Of a DNA stretch of 64,000 nt, positions 1-8,413 are shown piece by piece; the first letter of the stretch is position 1; the number at the start of each line of letters is the position of its first letter. A program made the translations under genes and the position numbers. Source of the DNA: Maribacter_C sp047345145. Its GTDB lineage: Bacteria > Bacteroidota > Bacteroidia > Flavobacteriales > Flavobacteriaceae. Under the pieces are notes generated by a model that was given only the letters and a program-made list of their open reading frames with translations, searched no databases and was not told the DNA's origin. Location: contig NZ_JBLFER010000001.1 in NCBI RefSeq assembly GCF_047345145.1, positions 310,001-374,000 of the forward strand, given 5' to 3'.

Positions 1-450
1 TTAGTAACTAAATATGGTAATTCTGTTAACTCTGTGCATTACTTTTCTAAAATTCCCTATGGTTTGAATGACCCAGCGGTTCATAAAGAGCTTTTAGGAG
101 AAACTGAGATTAAAGGGACTCTTTATTATAAATTGAAAGTTACTTTTGATCAAGAAGGAGGAGGAGACGACTTTGATGATACCTATGTCTATTTTTTCAA
201 TAAAAGTACATTTAAAGCAGATTACCTAGCCTACGATTTTCATGTAAATGGAGGAGGAATGCGTTTTCGAGAAGCATACAACGAAAGATATGTAAACGGA
301 ATTCGGTTCGTAGACTACAATAATATGAAGCCAATGGACGAAGGTGCTTCCGTCTTACAAGTTGATAGCTTGTTCAATAATGATAGATTAAAACCGCTTT
401 CGAAAATTGAATTGGAAAATGTGAAAGTTACTTTGGGCAATTGCAACTAA
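1..450 (+). CDS. DUF6503-like protein, 5' end cut by window edge
   Basis: The frame is open from base 1 to the stop at 448-450, so the true start lies before the window; a GTG at 34 is only an internal valine codon of the same open frame. The visible ~149 residues are rich in Tyr, Phe and Asp and look like the last beta-rich part of a lipocalin-like or DUF6503-type exported flavobacterial protein of unknown function. I recognise the style of the C-terminus (alternating strands, ending in a 'VTLGNCN'-like tail) but not a catalytic motif. The 3' end overlaps the convergent phosphatase gene by 23 bp, with no terminator hairpin visible between them. The family assignment is tentative. Confidence 0.6.
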   Translation, partial: LVTKYGNSVNSVHYFSKIPYGLNDPAVHKELLGETEIKGTLYYKLKVTFDQEGGGDDFDDTYVYFFNKSTFKADYLAYDFHVNGGGMRFREAYNERYVNGIRFVDYNNMKPMDEGASVLQVDSLFNNDRLKPLSKIELENVKVTLGNCN

Positions 451-976
451 AATTCAGCCGCTGAGAAGTTACAGCACCATTTGCCATCTGAACAATAAAT
501 AAACTTCCGTTGTCATCGTCTGACATTGATGAATATTTATCTTCACCCATAATAGAGTTTACAAAATCAGGGGTGGTGTTGCTATGGCCTACTACCAGAA
601 CTGTTCTATTTAAATTATCCGCTTTAAATTGCTCAATGTCAAGTATTCTAAGATCATAGTATTCCACATCTACATCCTGCTTTACAGAAATAGGAGCTGC
701 AGTCATCGAAGTTCTATTATAGTCTGTGCTATAAATGGCGTCAAGCTCGACGTCTCGTAAAATTTCTGCCCAGTGCATTGCTCTGCCCATTCCTCGTTGA
801 GTTAACTCAGGATCGGCATTCTCTGGATTTGATCTATCTTTTTCCGCATGGCGGATAAAATAGAAAGTTGAAATTCCAGTGTTAATAGGTTCCGCCACGA
901 TAACCTTAGGGTCTTCCTTGCAACTTAAAAATCCAGTTAGAATAAAAAAAACGAGTACTACTTTTAGCTGTGTCAT
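428..976 (-). CDS. SixA-like histidine phosphatase lipoprotein
   Basis: A 182-aa protein with a lipoprotein signal peptide (hydrophobic stretch to residue 18, lipobox Cys19), so it is probably anchored on the periplasmic side of a membrane. The body has the histidine-phosphatase (phosphoglycerate mutase-like) signature: the RHAEK motif with Arg42-His43 near the start and a VVGHSN motif with the second catalytic His in the C-terminal half. Members hydrolyse phosphate esters or phosphohistidine through a phospho-His intermediate; the substrate here is unknown. The size matches the short SixA branch rather than full phosphoglycerate mutases. It is monocistronic, convergent with the upstream-edge gene (23-bp overlap) and divergent from the PorP/SprF gene. 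Confidence 0.8.
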   Translation of the reverse strand: MTQLKVVLVFFILTGFLSCKEDPKVIVAEPINTGISTFYFIRHAEKDRSNPENADPELTQRGMGRAMHWAEILRDVELDAIYSTDYNRTSMTAAPISVKQDVDVEYYDLRILDIEQFKADNLNRTVLVVGHSNTTPDFVNSIMGEDKYSSMSDDDNGSLFIVQMANGAVTSQRLNFSCNCPK

Positions 977-1072
977 TGTTGGTTGATCGAATTGTTGAAA
1001 ACTTTTCTTCTCTTTTAACTAAAAATACCGGAAAATAGTATGTAAAACTAGCGGTTTTTTGTTTTTTTGCAT

Positions 1073-3073
1073 ATGTTCAAACCAGCTGCTCTAGTAGTCC
1101 TTTTTTTACTTTTTTTTGTAGGTCATTCACAAGAGGTTTCCCTTCCTGCAGACATGAGGCAGCATACCTTAAATCAATATAATGCCAGTCTCTTTAACCC
1201 TGCATTCTCAATAGATAGAAACAATCCGCAATCCGTTTCTTTTTGGACAAGATGGCAATGGCAGAATGTTGATGCAGATCCTACAACGTTATTCTTAAAC
1301 TATTCAAGAAGCATAAATGATAATTCTGCAGGAGCACTAGGATTTTTTCAGCATAATACAGGTATTTACTTCAACACTGGGGGCGCTCTTAACTACGCTT
1401 ATCAATTTGAGTTTAATCGTCTTATTAAACTTTCTGTGGGTGCTAATGTTTTTGGATTTGTACAAGAACTTGCCGATACGCGTTTTCCAATTAACCCGAT
1501 TCCAGGGATTCCGCAATCAATACCTACAAATGATTTTATTTTACAAATAGCACCCGGATTTAATTTGCAGGTGGAAAATTTTTCAATGAGTTTAGCTTCT
1601 GAAAATTTGTTTGATTACAATTTCACAGATAAGGAAAGTAATACAGCTACCGCCGATAAGATTTTTATGGGGATGGCATCTTATGACTTTCCAGTGATTG
1701 TATCAGATTCAACGGCCTTTATTAGACCTTCTATTTATTTGCGGACAATTCCTGAGCAAGAAAATCAAATAGGTTTAAATACTTTGTTTAGTACTCAAAA
1801 ATATTGGATTCAATCAGGGTATAATAACTTCTATGGAATTTCTATAGGTGCGGGAGGAACCGTTTTTAATAGATTCTCACTCGGTGCTCTGGTAGAATTT
1901 GGAACAAGCGGATCTTTAAACTCAAAGGACCCCTCTTTTGAACTCATAGCTTCCTATTTTCTCGGAAGACCTGAACAAAGAAGACCATTAGTGGCAAGTG
2001 GAATTATTGATAAAAATCAACAAGTAGTTTTGTTGGGTGATGAATTGGAGAATGCGCAAGTTGAAGAATTGAAGGATCAAGAAAATGAAGATGAGAAACT
2101 AAAGGAAGGCCTTGATCTTGAAAACCCTACTGAAGAAGTGGTTAATAATGAAGAACTAAAAGATCAGGAGCAAACAGATAAAGAAGAAACAAAAGAAGAT
2201 CGCAAAGAGGCTAAAAGACTTGTTGCCGAACAAAGAGCACTTGAAAAGCAGAAGCGAAAAGATTCTATTGCTGATGTCAAGAGAGAAAAAGAAGTCTTAG
2301 CATTGCTTAAGAAGCAAGAAGAAGAACAAGTTAAAAAAGAAGCTGAAGCTGTTAAGATAAAAGAAGAAATAGCGGCTGCAGAATTAAAAGAGCAAAAAAG
2401 GCTTGAAAAAATTAAAGAGGATGAGGATGCAGAAGTCTTAGCAGAGACTGAAAGAATGGAGAAGCAGCGTAAGTTAGATTCCATACAAGAAGCCAAAAAA
2501 TCAGAGGCAATTGCAGCTGAACTTAAGCTAAAAGAGGAGCAAAGGTTAGAAGCACTTAAAAAACAAAAAGATTCGGAGGCAATTGCAAAGGTCCAAAGAA
2601 TTGAACAAGAGCGAAGATTAGATTCTATTCGCGAGACTAAAAAAACAGAAGCTCTCGCAGCTGCCCTAAAGATGAAAGAGGATCGGCGATTAGATTCCAT
2701 CGCTAAGACGCAAAAACTGGAAGAGGTTGCTGTTACAGAAGCGGAGAAAGTGAAAGAAATAGAGGCGGAGCCAGAAGTTGTAAAACCGCAGGCTGGTGAG
2801 AAATATGAAGAAGTAGCATCGGAAGATGGTTTGGAACCAGGATTTTATTTAATTGCTAATGTTTTTGGCACAAAGAAGTATTTTGATGCTTTTATGCGAG
2901 ACCTTACGAATAAAGGTATGCAGCCTAAGTCTTTCTACAGAAGTCTTAACAAATACAACTATGCATATTTAGAGCGTTACAATACTATTAGTGAGGCGCG
3001 AAGAGCTCGAGACAGCAACTATAATGGAAAGTACAACGGCAAAACTTGGATATTTAGAGTTGTTGGAAAGTAG
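1073..3073 (+). CDS. PorP/SprF-family type IX secretion protein with charged linker and SPOR-like tail
   Basis: I use ATG 1073; a TTG two codons upstream (1067) is possible but gives a poorer signal peptide. The 666-aa product starts with a cleavable signal peptide, followed by the PorP/SprF outer-membrane barrel region (about residues 22-300, with the typical 'QYN.SLFNPAF' opening). Next comes a very long Lys/Glu-rich coiled-coil segment (about 320-570) carrying several imperfect repeats built around RxLDSI. A final ~90-residue domain with SPOR-like pattern ('GFYLIANVFGT.KYFDAF...') follows. PorP/SprF proteins work with PorE/SprE partners in gliding motility and type IX secretion. The SPOR-like end suggests a peptidoglycan contact. 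Plain PorP/SprF proteins are about 300-330 aa, so this is an enlarged fusion form. It ends at a strong bidirectional terminator. Confidence 0.85.
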   Translation: MFKPAALVVLFLLFFVGHSQEVSLPADMRQHTLNQYNASLFNPAFSIDRNNPQSVSFWTRWQWQNVDADPTTLFLNYSRSINDNSAGALGFFQHNTGIYFNTGGALNYAYQFEFNRLIKLSVGANVFGFVQELADTRFPINPIPGIPQSIPTNDFILQIAPGFNLQVENFSMSLASENLFDYNFTDKESNTATADKIFMGMASYDFPVIVSDSTAFIRPSIYLRTIPEQENQIGLNTLFSTQKYWIQSGYNNFYGISIGAGGTVFNRFSLGALVEFGTSGSLNSKDPSFELIASYFLGRPEQRRPLVASGIIDKNQQVVLLGDELENAQVEELKDQENEDEKLKEGLDLENPTEEVVNNEELKDQEQTDKEETKEDRKEAKRLVAEQRALEKQKRKDSIADVKREKEVLALLKKQEEEQVKKEAEAVKIKEEIAAAELKEQKRLEKIKEDEDAEVLAETERMEKQRKLDSIQEAKKSEAIAAELKLKEEQRLEALKKQKDSEAIAKVQRIEQERRLDSIRETKKTEALAAALKMKEDRRLDSIAKTQKLEEVAVTEAEKVKEIEAEPEVVKPQAGEKYEEVASEDGLEPGFYLIANVFGTKKYFDAFMRDLTNKGMQPKSFYRSLNKYNYAYLERYNTISEARRARDSNYNGKYNGKTWIFRVVGK

Positions 3074-3102
3074 ACTTTGATTTAAAAAAAAGAACTAAAC
3101 TA

Positions 3103-3136
3103 AAAACGCCTGACTTGAATTCAAGTCAGGCGTTTT
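3103..3136. terminator. bidirectional terminator, PorP/SprF gene and TetR gene
   Basis: A perfect 34-bp palindrome (two 17-bp arms, aaaacgcctgacttgaa and its complement) lies between two convergent genes and has A-rich and T-rich outer ends, so it can act as an intrinsic terminator on both strands. Confidence 0.9.
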
Positions 3137-3156
3137 GGGTATTTTAGAATACAAAT

Positions 3157-3753
3157 CTACTTTTTAATTTCATTTTTAATCAATTGCTCCAAATAAGCTA
3201 CCGTGTTAATCAAATACTTTCGATCACGTGTCATTGTTGACATGGCAACCGCACCTTGAAGCATTGTATACAATTGCTTAGCAAATTGAAGTGGAGTTAC
3301 AGGTAGTCGAAGCTCAGCTGCATTTACCCCATTTTCAAAAACTAAAGCTATTTTACCCTCAATGGTTTTGATAGTTTCTTTTGCTGCCGCACTTAATAGT
3401 GGATTGTTATGTTGAGCGTCTACTCCAGTATTGAGTATAGGACACCCACCCATATCCATGGTAAAAATATCATAATTACGATAAAAGTTAGTCAATGAAA
3501 ATATCTTATCCATTGCTGTGCCCCCTTCACTTAATCTTTCATCGATTTTACCTAATAACTTATTACTATTGTATTGAAAGGCAGAAAGTGCAAGTGCCTC
3601 TTTGTTTTCAAAATTACCATAAAGTGCCCCTTTAGTAAGCCCAGTTGCCTCAGTAAGATCGCTCATGCTCGTGCCGATATAACCATGCTTATTAAAAACT
3701 GGAGCAACAGTCTCAATAATGAAGGCGGTGGTTCTTTCGGCTTTAGTCGACAT
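3157..3753 (-). CDS. TetR/AcrR-family transcriptional regulator
   Basis: This 198-aa protein has an N-terminal TetR helix-turn-helix (about residues 8-55, with 'GYIGTSMSDLTEATGLTKG' helix pattern and the 'LYGNFENKEAL' end of the domain). A C-terminal ligand-binding helical domain follows, with 'MGGCPILNTG' typical of the TetR C-terminal group that follows Cys-containing helices. It should repress a target in response to a small ligand. No efflux pump or enzyme is adjacent, so the target is unknown. A 7-bp perfect inverted repeat with 6-bp spacer at 3789-3808, just upstream of the start, could be its own operator. It is transcribed alone and ends at the shared terminator. Confidence 0.9.
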   Translation of the reverse strand: MSTKAERTTAFIIETVAPVFNKHGYIGTSMSDLTEATGLTKGALYGNFENKEALALSAFQYNSNKLLGKIDERLSEGGTAMDKIFSLTNFYRNYDIFTMDMGGCPILNTGVDAQHNNPLLSAAAKETIKTIEGKIALVFENGVNAAELRLPVTPLQFAKQLYTMLQGAVAMSTMTRDRKYLINTVAYLEQLIKNEIKK

Positions 3754-3788
3754 AAATTGTAAGCAATTTTATACGAATATAAAAAAAC

Positions 3789-3808
3789 TATATACTGTAT
3801 GGTATATA
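3789..3808. promoter_or_regulatory. candidate TetR operator
   Basis: Arms tatatac and gtatata (perfect 7-bp inverted repeat) are separated by 6 bp and centred about 45 bp upstream of the TetR start codon, in the only space between this gene and the clpB terminator. TetR regulators commonly repress their own promoter through a palindrome in this position. The assignment is by position and symmetry only. Confidence 0.4.
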
Positions 3809-3818
3809 TATTTATAAA

Positions 3819-3856
3819 AAAGTATCCTTGAATTTGAATTACCTCAAGGATACTTT
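3819..3856 (-). terminator. clpB terminator
   Basis: Thirteen-bp perfect stem (aaagtatccttga with its complement) with a 12-nt loop, 19 bp past the clpB stop codon. On the minus strand it is followed by a run of five T and further T/A bases. This is the expected intrinsic terminator for clpB. Confidence 0.85.
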
Positions 3857-3874
3857 GAAATTACTTAAACTATT

Positions 3875-6475
3875 TTATTTCACCAATTCATTTTGGTTTC
3901 TAAAAACTAATCTATCGTCGAACGAATCTATTAGAACAATGCTATCTGCTTTAATAGTGCCACTTAGTAATTCTTTTGATAAACTATTTAAAACCTCTTT
4001 TTGAATAACTCTCTTTATTGGCCTTGCACCGTACTGGGGGTTAAACCCTCTTTTGGCAAGATAGCTTATGGCATCGTCTGTAGCATCAATGGTAATATGC
4101 TGTTTTGCAACCATTCTTTTCAATTGATCTAGCTGAAGCTGAACAATTTTAGCTATATGCTCTTTATTCAATGGTGTAAACACAATGATATCGTCAATTC
4201 TATTCAAAAACTCTGGGCGTACAGATCGCTTTAGCAAATCTAAAACTTCAACTCTAGCTTCTTCTGTAGCCTTTTCTATGTGCTCAGTATTTTCGAATTT
4301 GTCTTGAATGATATGACTTCCAATATTACTAGTCATAATAATAACTGCATTTTTGAAATCAGCAACTCGTCCTTTATTATCAGTTAACCTTCCCTCGTCT
4401 AAAACTTGAAGCAAAACATTAAAAGTATCCGGATGCGCCTTTTCTATCTCATCTAATAAAATAACCGAGTAGGGGCGACGGCGGACTGCTTCGGTAAGTT
4501 GTCCACCTTCATCATAACCTACATAACCTGGAGGTGCTCCTACTAATCGACTAACTGAATGACTTTCTTGATATTCACTCATATCTATTCGAGTCATTGC
4601 ATTCTCATCATCAAATAGATAGGATGCGAGGGTTTTGGCTAACTCTGTTTTACCAACTCCCGTAGTTCCCAAGAAAAGGAAAGAGCCAATAGGTTTTTTG
4701 GTATCCTGCAAACCAGCTCTGCTTCTTCGTATAGCATCGGAAACTGCGGCGATAGCTTCTTCTTGACCCACAACTCGTTTGTGCAATACATCTTCAAGTT
4801 GCAATAACTTTTCACGTTCACTTTGGAGCATTTTAGTTACTGGAATCCCAGTCCATTTGGCAACAACCTCTGCGATATCCTCGTTGGTTACTTCCTCCTT
4901 TATTAATGTTCCAATTTCCTGTTGCTCTTGTAACTCTTGTTGTAGACGCTGCAAGTTTTCTTGGGCATCTTTGATTTTTCCATATCGAAGTTCTGCTACT
5001 TGGCCATAATCACCATTACGTTCAGCGCGCTCGGCCTCCTGCTTGAAGTTTTCAATATCCTGTTTTGTTTTTTGAATATTGTCGACTACAATTTTTTCAC
5101 TTTCCCACTTAGCGAAAATGTCATTCCGCTCTTCTTTGAAATTTGCTAAGTCTACATTCAAAGACTTCAGTTTAGCCTTGTCATCTTCGCGTTTTATAGC
5201 TTCTATCTCAATCTCAAGCTGCATTATCTTTCGATCTAAAACATCTAATTCTTCAGGTTTAGAGTTGATCTCCATGCGAAGTTTAGAGGCAGCTTCATCC
5301 ATTAAGTCAATTGCTTTATCTGGCAGGAAACGACTTGTAATATAGCGTTGAGAAAGTTCTACCGCAGCAATTACGGCTTCGTCTTTAATGCGCACTTTAT
5401 GATGCGTCTCATATTTTTCTTTTATTCCACGAAGAATGGAAATTGCACTTTCGGTATCCGGTTCATTAACTGTTACTTTTTGGAATCTTCGTTCAAGTGC
5501 TTTATCCTGCTCAAAATACTTTTGATATTCATCTAAAGTTGTAGCACCTATTGCTCTTAATTCCCCTCTTGCTAGTGCTGGCTTTAGAATGTTAGCTGCA
5601 TCCATCGCTCCCTGTCCGCCTCCTGCACCAACCAACGTATGAATTTCATCAATAAAAAGTACGATGTCTCCATCGGACGAGGTAACTTCTTTAATCACAG
5701 ATTTTAAACGTTCTTCAAATTCACCTTTGTATTTAGCGCCAGCAATTAAAGCTCCCATATCCAAAGAATAAATTATCTTGTCTTTTAAATTTTCGGGTAC
5801 ATCACCTTGTATAATACGGTGCGCTAAGCCCTCAGCGATGGCTGTTTTTCCAGTTCCAGGCTCCCCAACTAAAATCGGATTGTTCTTTGTTCTCCTCGAT
5901 AAAATTTGAAGAATACGTCTAATCTCTTCATCTCTTCCAATTACAGGATCTAGTTTTCCATTATCCGCAAGGGCGTTGAGATTATTTGCATACTTGTCTA
6001 AAGAATTATAGGTTTCTTCAGCACTTTGAGAAGTTACCTTCCCACCTTTTCGAAGTTCTTCAATTGCGGCTTTTATATCTTTTTCCGTTGCTCCTTGATC
6101 CTTTAGAATTTGAGCAATCTTACTTTTTGATTTTAAAATTGCTAATATCAGGTGTTCTATGGATACGAATTCGTCTTCCATTTTTTTTGCAATGATACTG
6201 GCCTCGTTTAGCGTTTTGTTTGCTTCGCGAGAAATCATAAGTTCTCCACCTGAGACCTTAGGGAAATTTTCCAACTCTTTTTCAAGTATCTGTTTCAGAA
6301 GATTAATATGAATGTTGAGCTTTTTTAATAGAAAAGGCAACACATTTTCATCTACTTCAGAAATGGCTTTGAAAAGATGTTCGTTTTCAATCTGTTGATG
6401 CCCCATTTCTCGTGCAAGTAGCTGTGCTTGCTGAAGGGCTTCTTGTGATTTTATTGTATAATTATGTAAGTTCAT
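3875..6475 (-). CDS. clpB: ATP-dependent disaggregase ClpB
   Basis: At 866 aa it has the usual full length of ClpB. It has the double Clp-N repeat domain (about 1-145), a first AAA+ domain with Walker A GEPGTGKT at residues 204-211 and an FIDEIH Walker B, and a long coiled-coil middle domain (about 400-525, rich in Lys/Glu/Gln). A second AAA+ domain has GTTGVGKT at about 605 and LLDEIEKAHPD, with a ClpB D2-small domain at the end. It is a cytoplasmic hexamer that pulls polypeptides out of aggregates together with DnaK, which is also in this window (47.5 kb) but not linked. The gene is monocistronic, with a dedicated terminator and a 174-bp upstream region that contains a small hairpin. Confidence 0.98.
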   Translation of the reverse strand: MNLHNYTIKSQEALQQAQLLAREMGHQQIENEHLFKAISEVDENVLPFLLKKLNIHINLLKQILEKELENFPKVSGGELMISREANKTLNEASIIAKKMEDEFVSIEHLILAILKSKSKIAQILKDQGATEKDIKAAIEELRKGGKVTSQSAEETYNSLDKYANNLNALADNGKLDPVIGRDEEIRRILQILSRRTKNNPILVGEPGTGKTAIAEGLAHRIIQGDVPENLKDKIIYSLDMGALIAGAKYKGEFEERLKSVIKEVTSSDGDIVLFIDEIHTLVGAGGGQGAMDAANILKPALARGELRAIGATTLDEYQKYFEQDKALERRFQKVTVNEPDTESAISILRGIKEKYETHHKVRIKDEAVIAAVELSQRYITSRFLPDKAIDLMDEAASKLRMEINSKPEELDVLDRKIMQLEIEIEAIKREDDKAKLKSLNVDLANFKEERNDIFAKWESEKIVVDNIQKTKQDIENFKQEAERAERNGDYGQVAELRYGKIKDAQENLQRLQQELQEQQEIGTLIKEEVTNEDIAEVVAKWTGIPVTKMLQSEREKLLQLEDVLHKRVVGQEEAIAAVSDAIRRSRAGLQDTKKPIGSFLFLGTTGVGKTELAKTLASYLFDDENAMTRIDMSEYQESHSVSRLVGAPPGYVGYDEGGQLTEAVRRRPYSVILLDEIEKAHPDTFNVLLQVLDEGRLTDNKGRVADFKNAVIIMTSNIGSHIIQDKFENTEHIEKATEEARVEVLDLLKRSVRPEFLNRIDDIIVFTPLNKEHIAKIVQLQLDQLKRMVAKQHITIDATDDAISYLAKRGFNPQYGARPIKRVIQKEVLNSLSKELLSGTIKADSIVLIDSFDDRLVFRNQNELVK

Positions 6476-6544
6476 TATCTATATTTTTTTTGGGAATGTT
6501 TACTTTTGATACGTATAGGTCAACAACCTTACCAATATAATGGT

Positions 6545-6561
6545 AGCGACAAAATGTCGCT
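6545..6561. promoter_or_regulatory. small hairpin upstream of clpB
   Basis: Perfect 7-bp stem (agcgaca / tgtcgct) with a 3-nt loop, 70 bp upstream of the clpB start codon, in the 174-bp gap between clpB and the divergent ytxJ. It could be an operator for a heat-shock regulator or a structure in the clpB leader. No known operator is recognised. Confidence 0.3.
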
Positions 6562-6649
6562 TAACCTCAATAAAATCAAGACATTTCGGCAGTTGTAAGT
6601 ATTTGTAATCACTGCGACTTATTCAAGGTAATTAATAGAAATTAGAATT

Positions 6650-7045
6650 ATGGGAGTTTTTGGCGGTTTGTTCGGAGGCAAAGGGAATAAAGAGAAGAAG
6701 GAAGAGAAAACTATTCCATGGATTGCTTTAACATCGCTTGAACAGTTGGAAGAAATTGAGAAAAAATCAATCTCCAAACCTCAATTTATTTTCAAACATT
6801 CAACCACCTGCGGAATTAGTAGAATGGTTATCAATATGTTTAAAAGTAGCTATGAACTAACAGAAAATCAGGCTGATTTATACTATTTAGATTTACATGC
6901 CTTTAGAGATGTTTCAAATGAAACGGGGTATCGATTTCAAGTTATGCACCAGTCTCCTCAGTTGCTAGTCATTAAAAATGGGACGGTGGTTTCACATGCT
7001 TCCCATGGGGCTATTGCTGAAGTAAATTTAGATCAGTTTATATAA
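6650..7045 (+). CDS. ytxJ: bacillithiol-system redox protein YtxJ
   Basis: A 131-aa protein with the YtxJ fold: a thioredoxin-like core after a short Gly/Lys-rich N-terminus, with a monothiol 'TTCGIS' site (Cys54) where thioredoxins have CxxC, and 'SPQLLVIKNG' in the cis-Pro region. YtxJ proteins are thought to be bacilliredoxin-like, removing bacillithiol from protein thiols, and are widespread in Bacillus relatives and Bacteroidota that make bacillithiol. It has no signal peptide, so it is cytoplasmic. It stands alone, divergent from clpB. No bacillithiol biosynthesis gene is nearby. The family assignment is firm; its partner proteins are not known from the sequence. Confidence 0.88.
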   Translation: MGVFGGLFGGKGNKEKKEEKTIPWIALTSLEQLEEIEKKSISKPQFIFKHSTTCGISRMVINMFKSSYELTENQADLYYLDLHAFRDVSNETGYRFQVMHQSPQLLVIKNGTVVSHASHGAIAEVNLDQFI

Positions 7046-7106
7046 AAAACGCCCATATAATAGTATCGTTACCATTACAAAGGCGCTTATAGGAATCTCG
7101 TTTTAT

Positions 7107-8294
7107 TTAGTTGAATCGATGTCTGCTCAAGATCGATTTTATTCTTGATTTTAAATCTTCACCGGCATCGTAAACCATTTGTTCATTGCTAGGAAATGGA
7201 ACAACAGCTCTATCTAATAACAAAATTAGATCATCATCAAGGGCTCTTTTATCTCCATTGCTATTGGCATATATATGCTCAAAAATGAATTCACTGGCAA
7301 GCGGATATGTATTCAACTGCTGTTTTGTATCTAAATCCGTATAAACTACGTTTCCTGCAACTCTTACTGATTTAAACTGCGTAAACTGTCGAAAGGTGCA
7401 TCGAACTGTTTTGAACTTGTCTACTTTGATCTTATTGCCAAGGCTATCTCTTACCACATTTCCATTGGTGTCTACGGCATATTTATAACCATCTTTTACT
7501 TGTTTCTCTTTGATGATTTCTTTCTCACTAATTTGTTCAGGAGAAATATCTATCTGCTCTATAGAGACTTTCATTCCATAGTCATATGTAATATTAGGCA
7601 ATGGATTATTGTGATATTTGGTCCATAGTTCGTCAAGACCATATGTGTTGAAATTTAAAAGCTCATCAGACAACCTACTTGGTATGATCTGATTAGAATT
7701 ATTCAACATCTGCACTTCGACGTAGTCGATACCTTTTTCGTAGGCATCTTCTATTTTCTGTCTTGTATCTTCAAACCCAGGATTGATTTGTTCTAAATAC
7801 TTAAAATCATTATACGCTTTTCTATAGTCTTGTTTACTGGTAGCACTCGCTAGTAGATGTTCAGCATTATCAAATAAGTATTCAGATAGATCTTCTTTAT
7901 AATCTATAATATCGTTTTCATAATTATCAAAAGAAAATTCCGCATCTCTATTTTCCTCAATAATTCGAAGAGGTAAGAGAGGTCTTATTCTTTCTTGAAT
8001 ATCACGAAGACTTACGTAGGTTTTATAAATAGGTTCATAACTTGCTTCGTTGCCATCTCTTTCTAAAAACGCAATATACTTTAACTCACGCTCTTTATTT
8101 TTCTTAAAAGCATCTTCTAATAGCAAAATGTAGGGTTGATTTCCTTTCTTGGTCTTATTTTCCGCTAATTTTTGCAGTGCATTATTTAAGGCATTGGAAT
8201 AGTCCCCTGAATTTAGAGCTTTTTGCGTTTTTTTAACGCCTCCACAGGAGGCGAGAATAACCAAAATTGATACGAATAGTGTAATTTTTTTCAT
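7107..8294 (-). CDS. conserved flavobacterial lipoprotein, helical repeat type
   Basis: This 395-aa protein begins with a lipoprotein signal (ILASCGG, Cys at about 17). The first ~200 residues are helical and TPR-like ('ALNSGDYSNALNNALQKLAEN', 'YRKAYNDFKYLEQINPGF'). The C-terminal ~180 residues look beta-rich with the conserved-looking 'VDTNGNVVRDSLGNKIKVDK' and 'VAGNVVYTDLDTKQ' segments. I recognise it as a type of conserved exported protein seen in flavobacteria but know no function. It sits alone between the convergent ytxJ and the fumarylacetoacetase gene on the same strand, 119 bp away, so it may be a separate transcript. Confidence 0.75.
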   Translation of the reverse strand: MKKITLFVSILVILASCGGVKKTQKALNSGDYSNALNNALQKLAENKTKKGNQPYILLLEDAFKKNKERELKYIAFLERDGNEASYEPIYKTYVSLRDIQERIRPLLPLRIIEENRDAEFSFDNYENDIIDYKEDLSEYLFDNAEHLLASATSKQDYRKAYNDFKYLEQINPGFEDTRQKIEDAYEKGIDYVEVQMLNNSNQIIPSRLSDELLNFNTYGLDELWTKYHNNPLPNITYDYGMKVSIEQIDISPEQISEKEIIKEKQVKDGYKYAVDTNGNVVRDSLGNKIKVDKFKTVRCTFRQFTQFKSVRVAGNVVYTDLDTKQQLNTYPLASEFIFEHIYANSNGDKRALDDDLILLLDRAVVPFPSNEQMVYDAGEDLKSRIKSILSRHRFN

Positions 8295-8413
8295 AACGAT
8301 ATATTTATGGTTTGGTACTGTTAATTCAACAGCCGTGCCAAAGGTGTATCCATTGCTAACGCAAAACGATAAACAATCGTATGAACTCGATAAAATAAGG
8401 TTTAAAAGATGAT

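Noticed and set aside
2164..2700. 178-aa open frame on the minus strand
   Set aside because: It is the antisense of the Lys/Glu-rich coiled coil of the PorP/SprF protein; its Ser/Ala/Phe-rich composition is the mirror of that repeat and has no motif.
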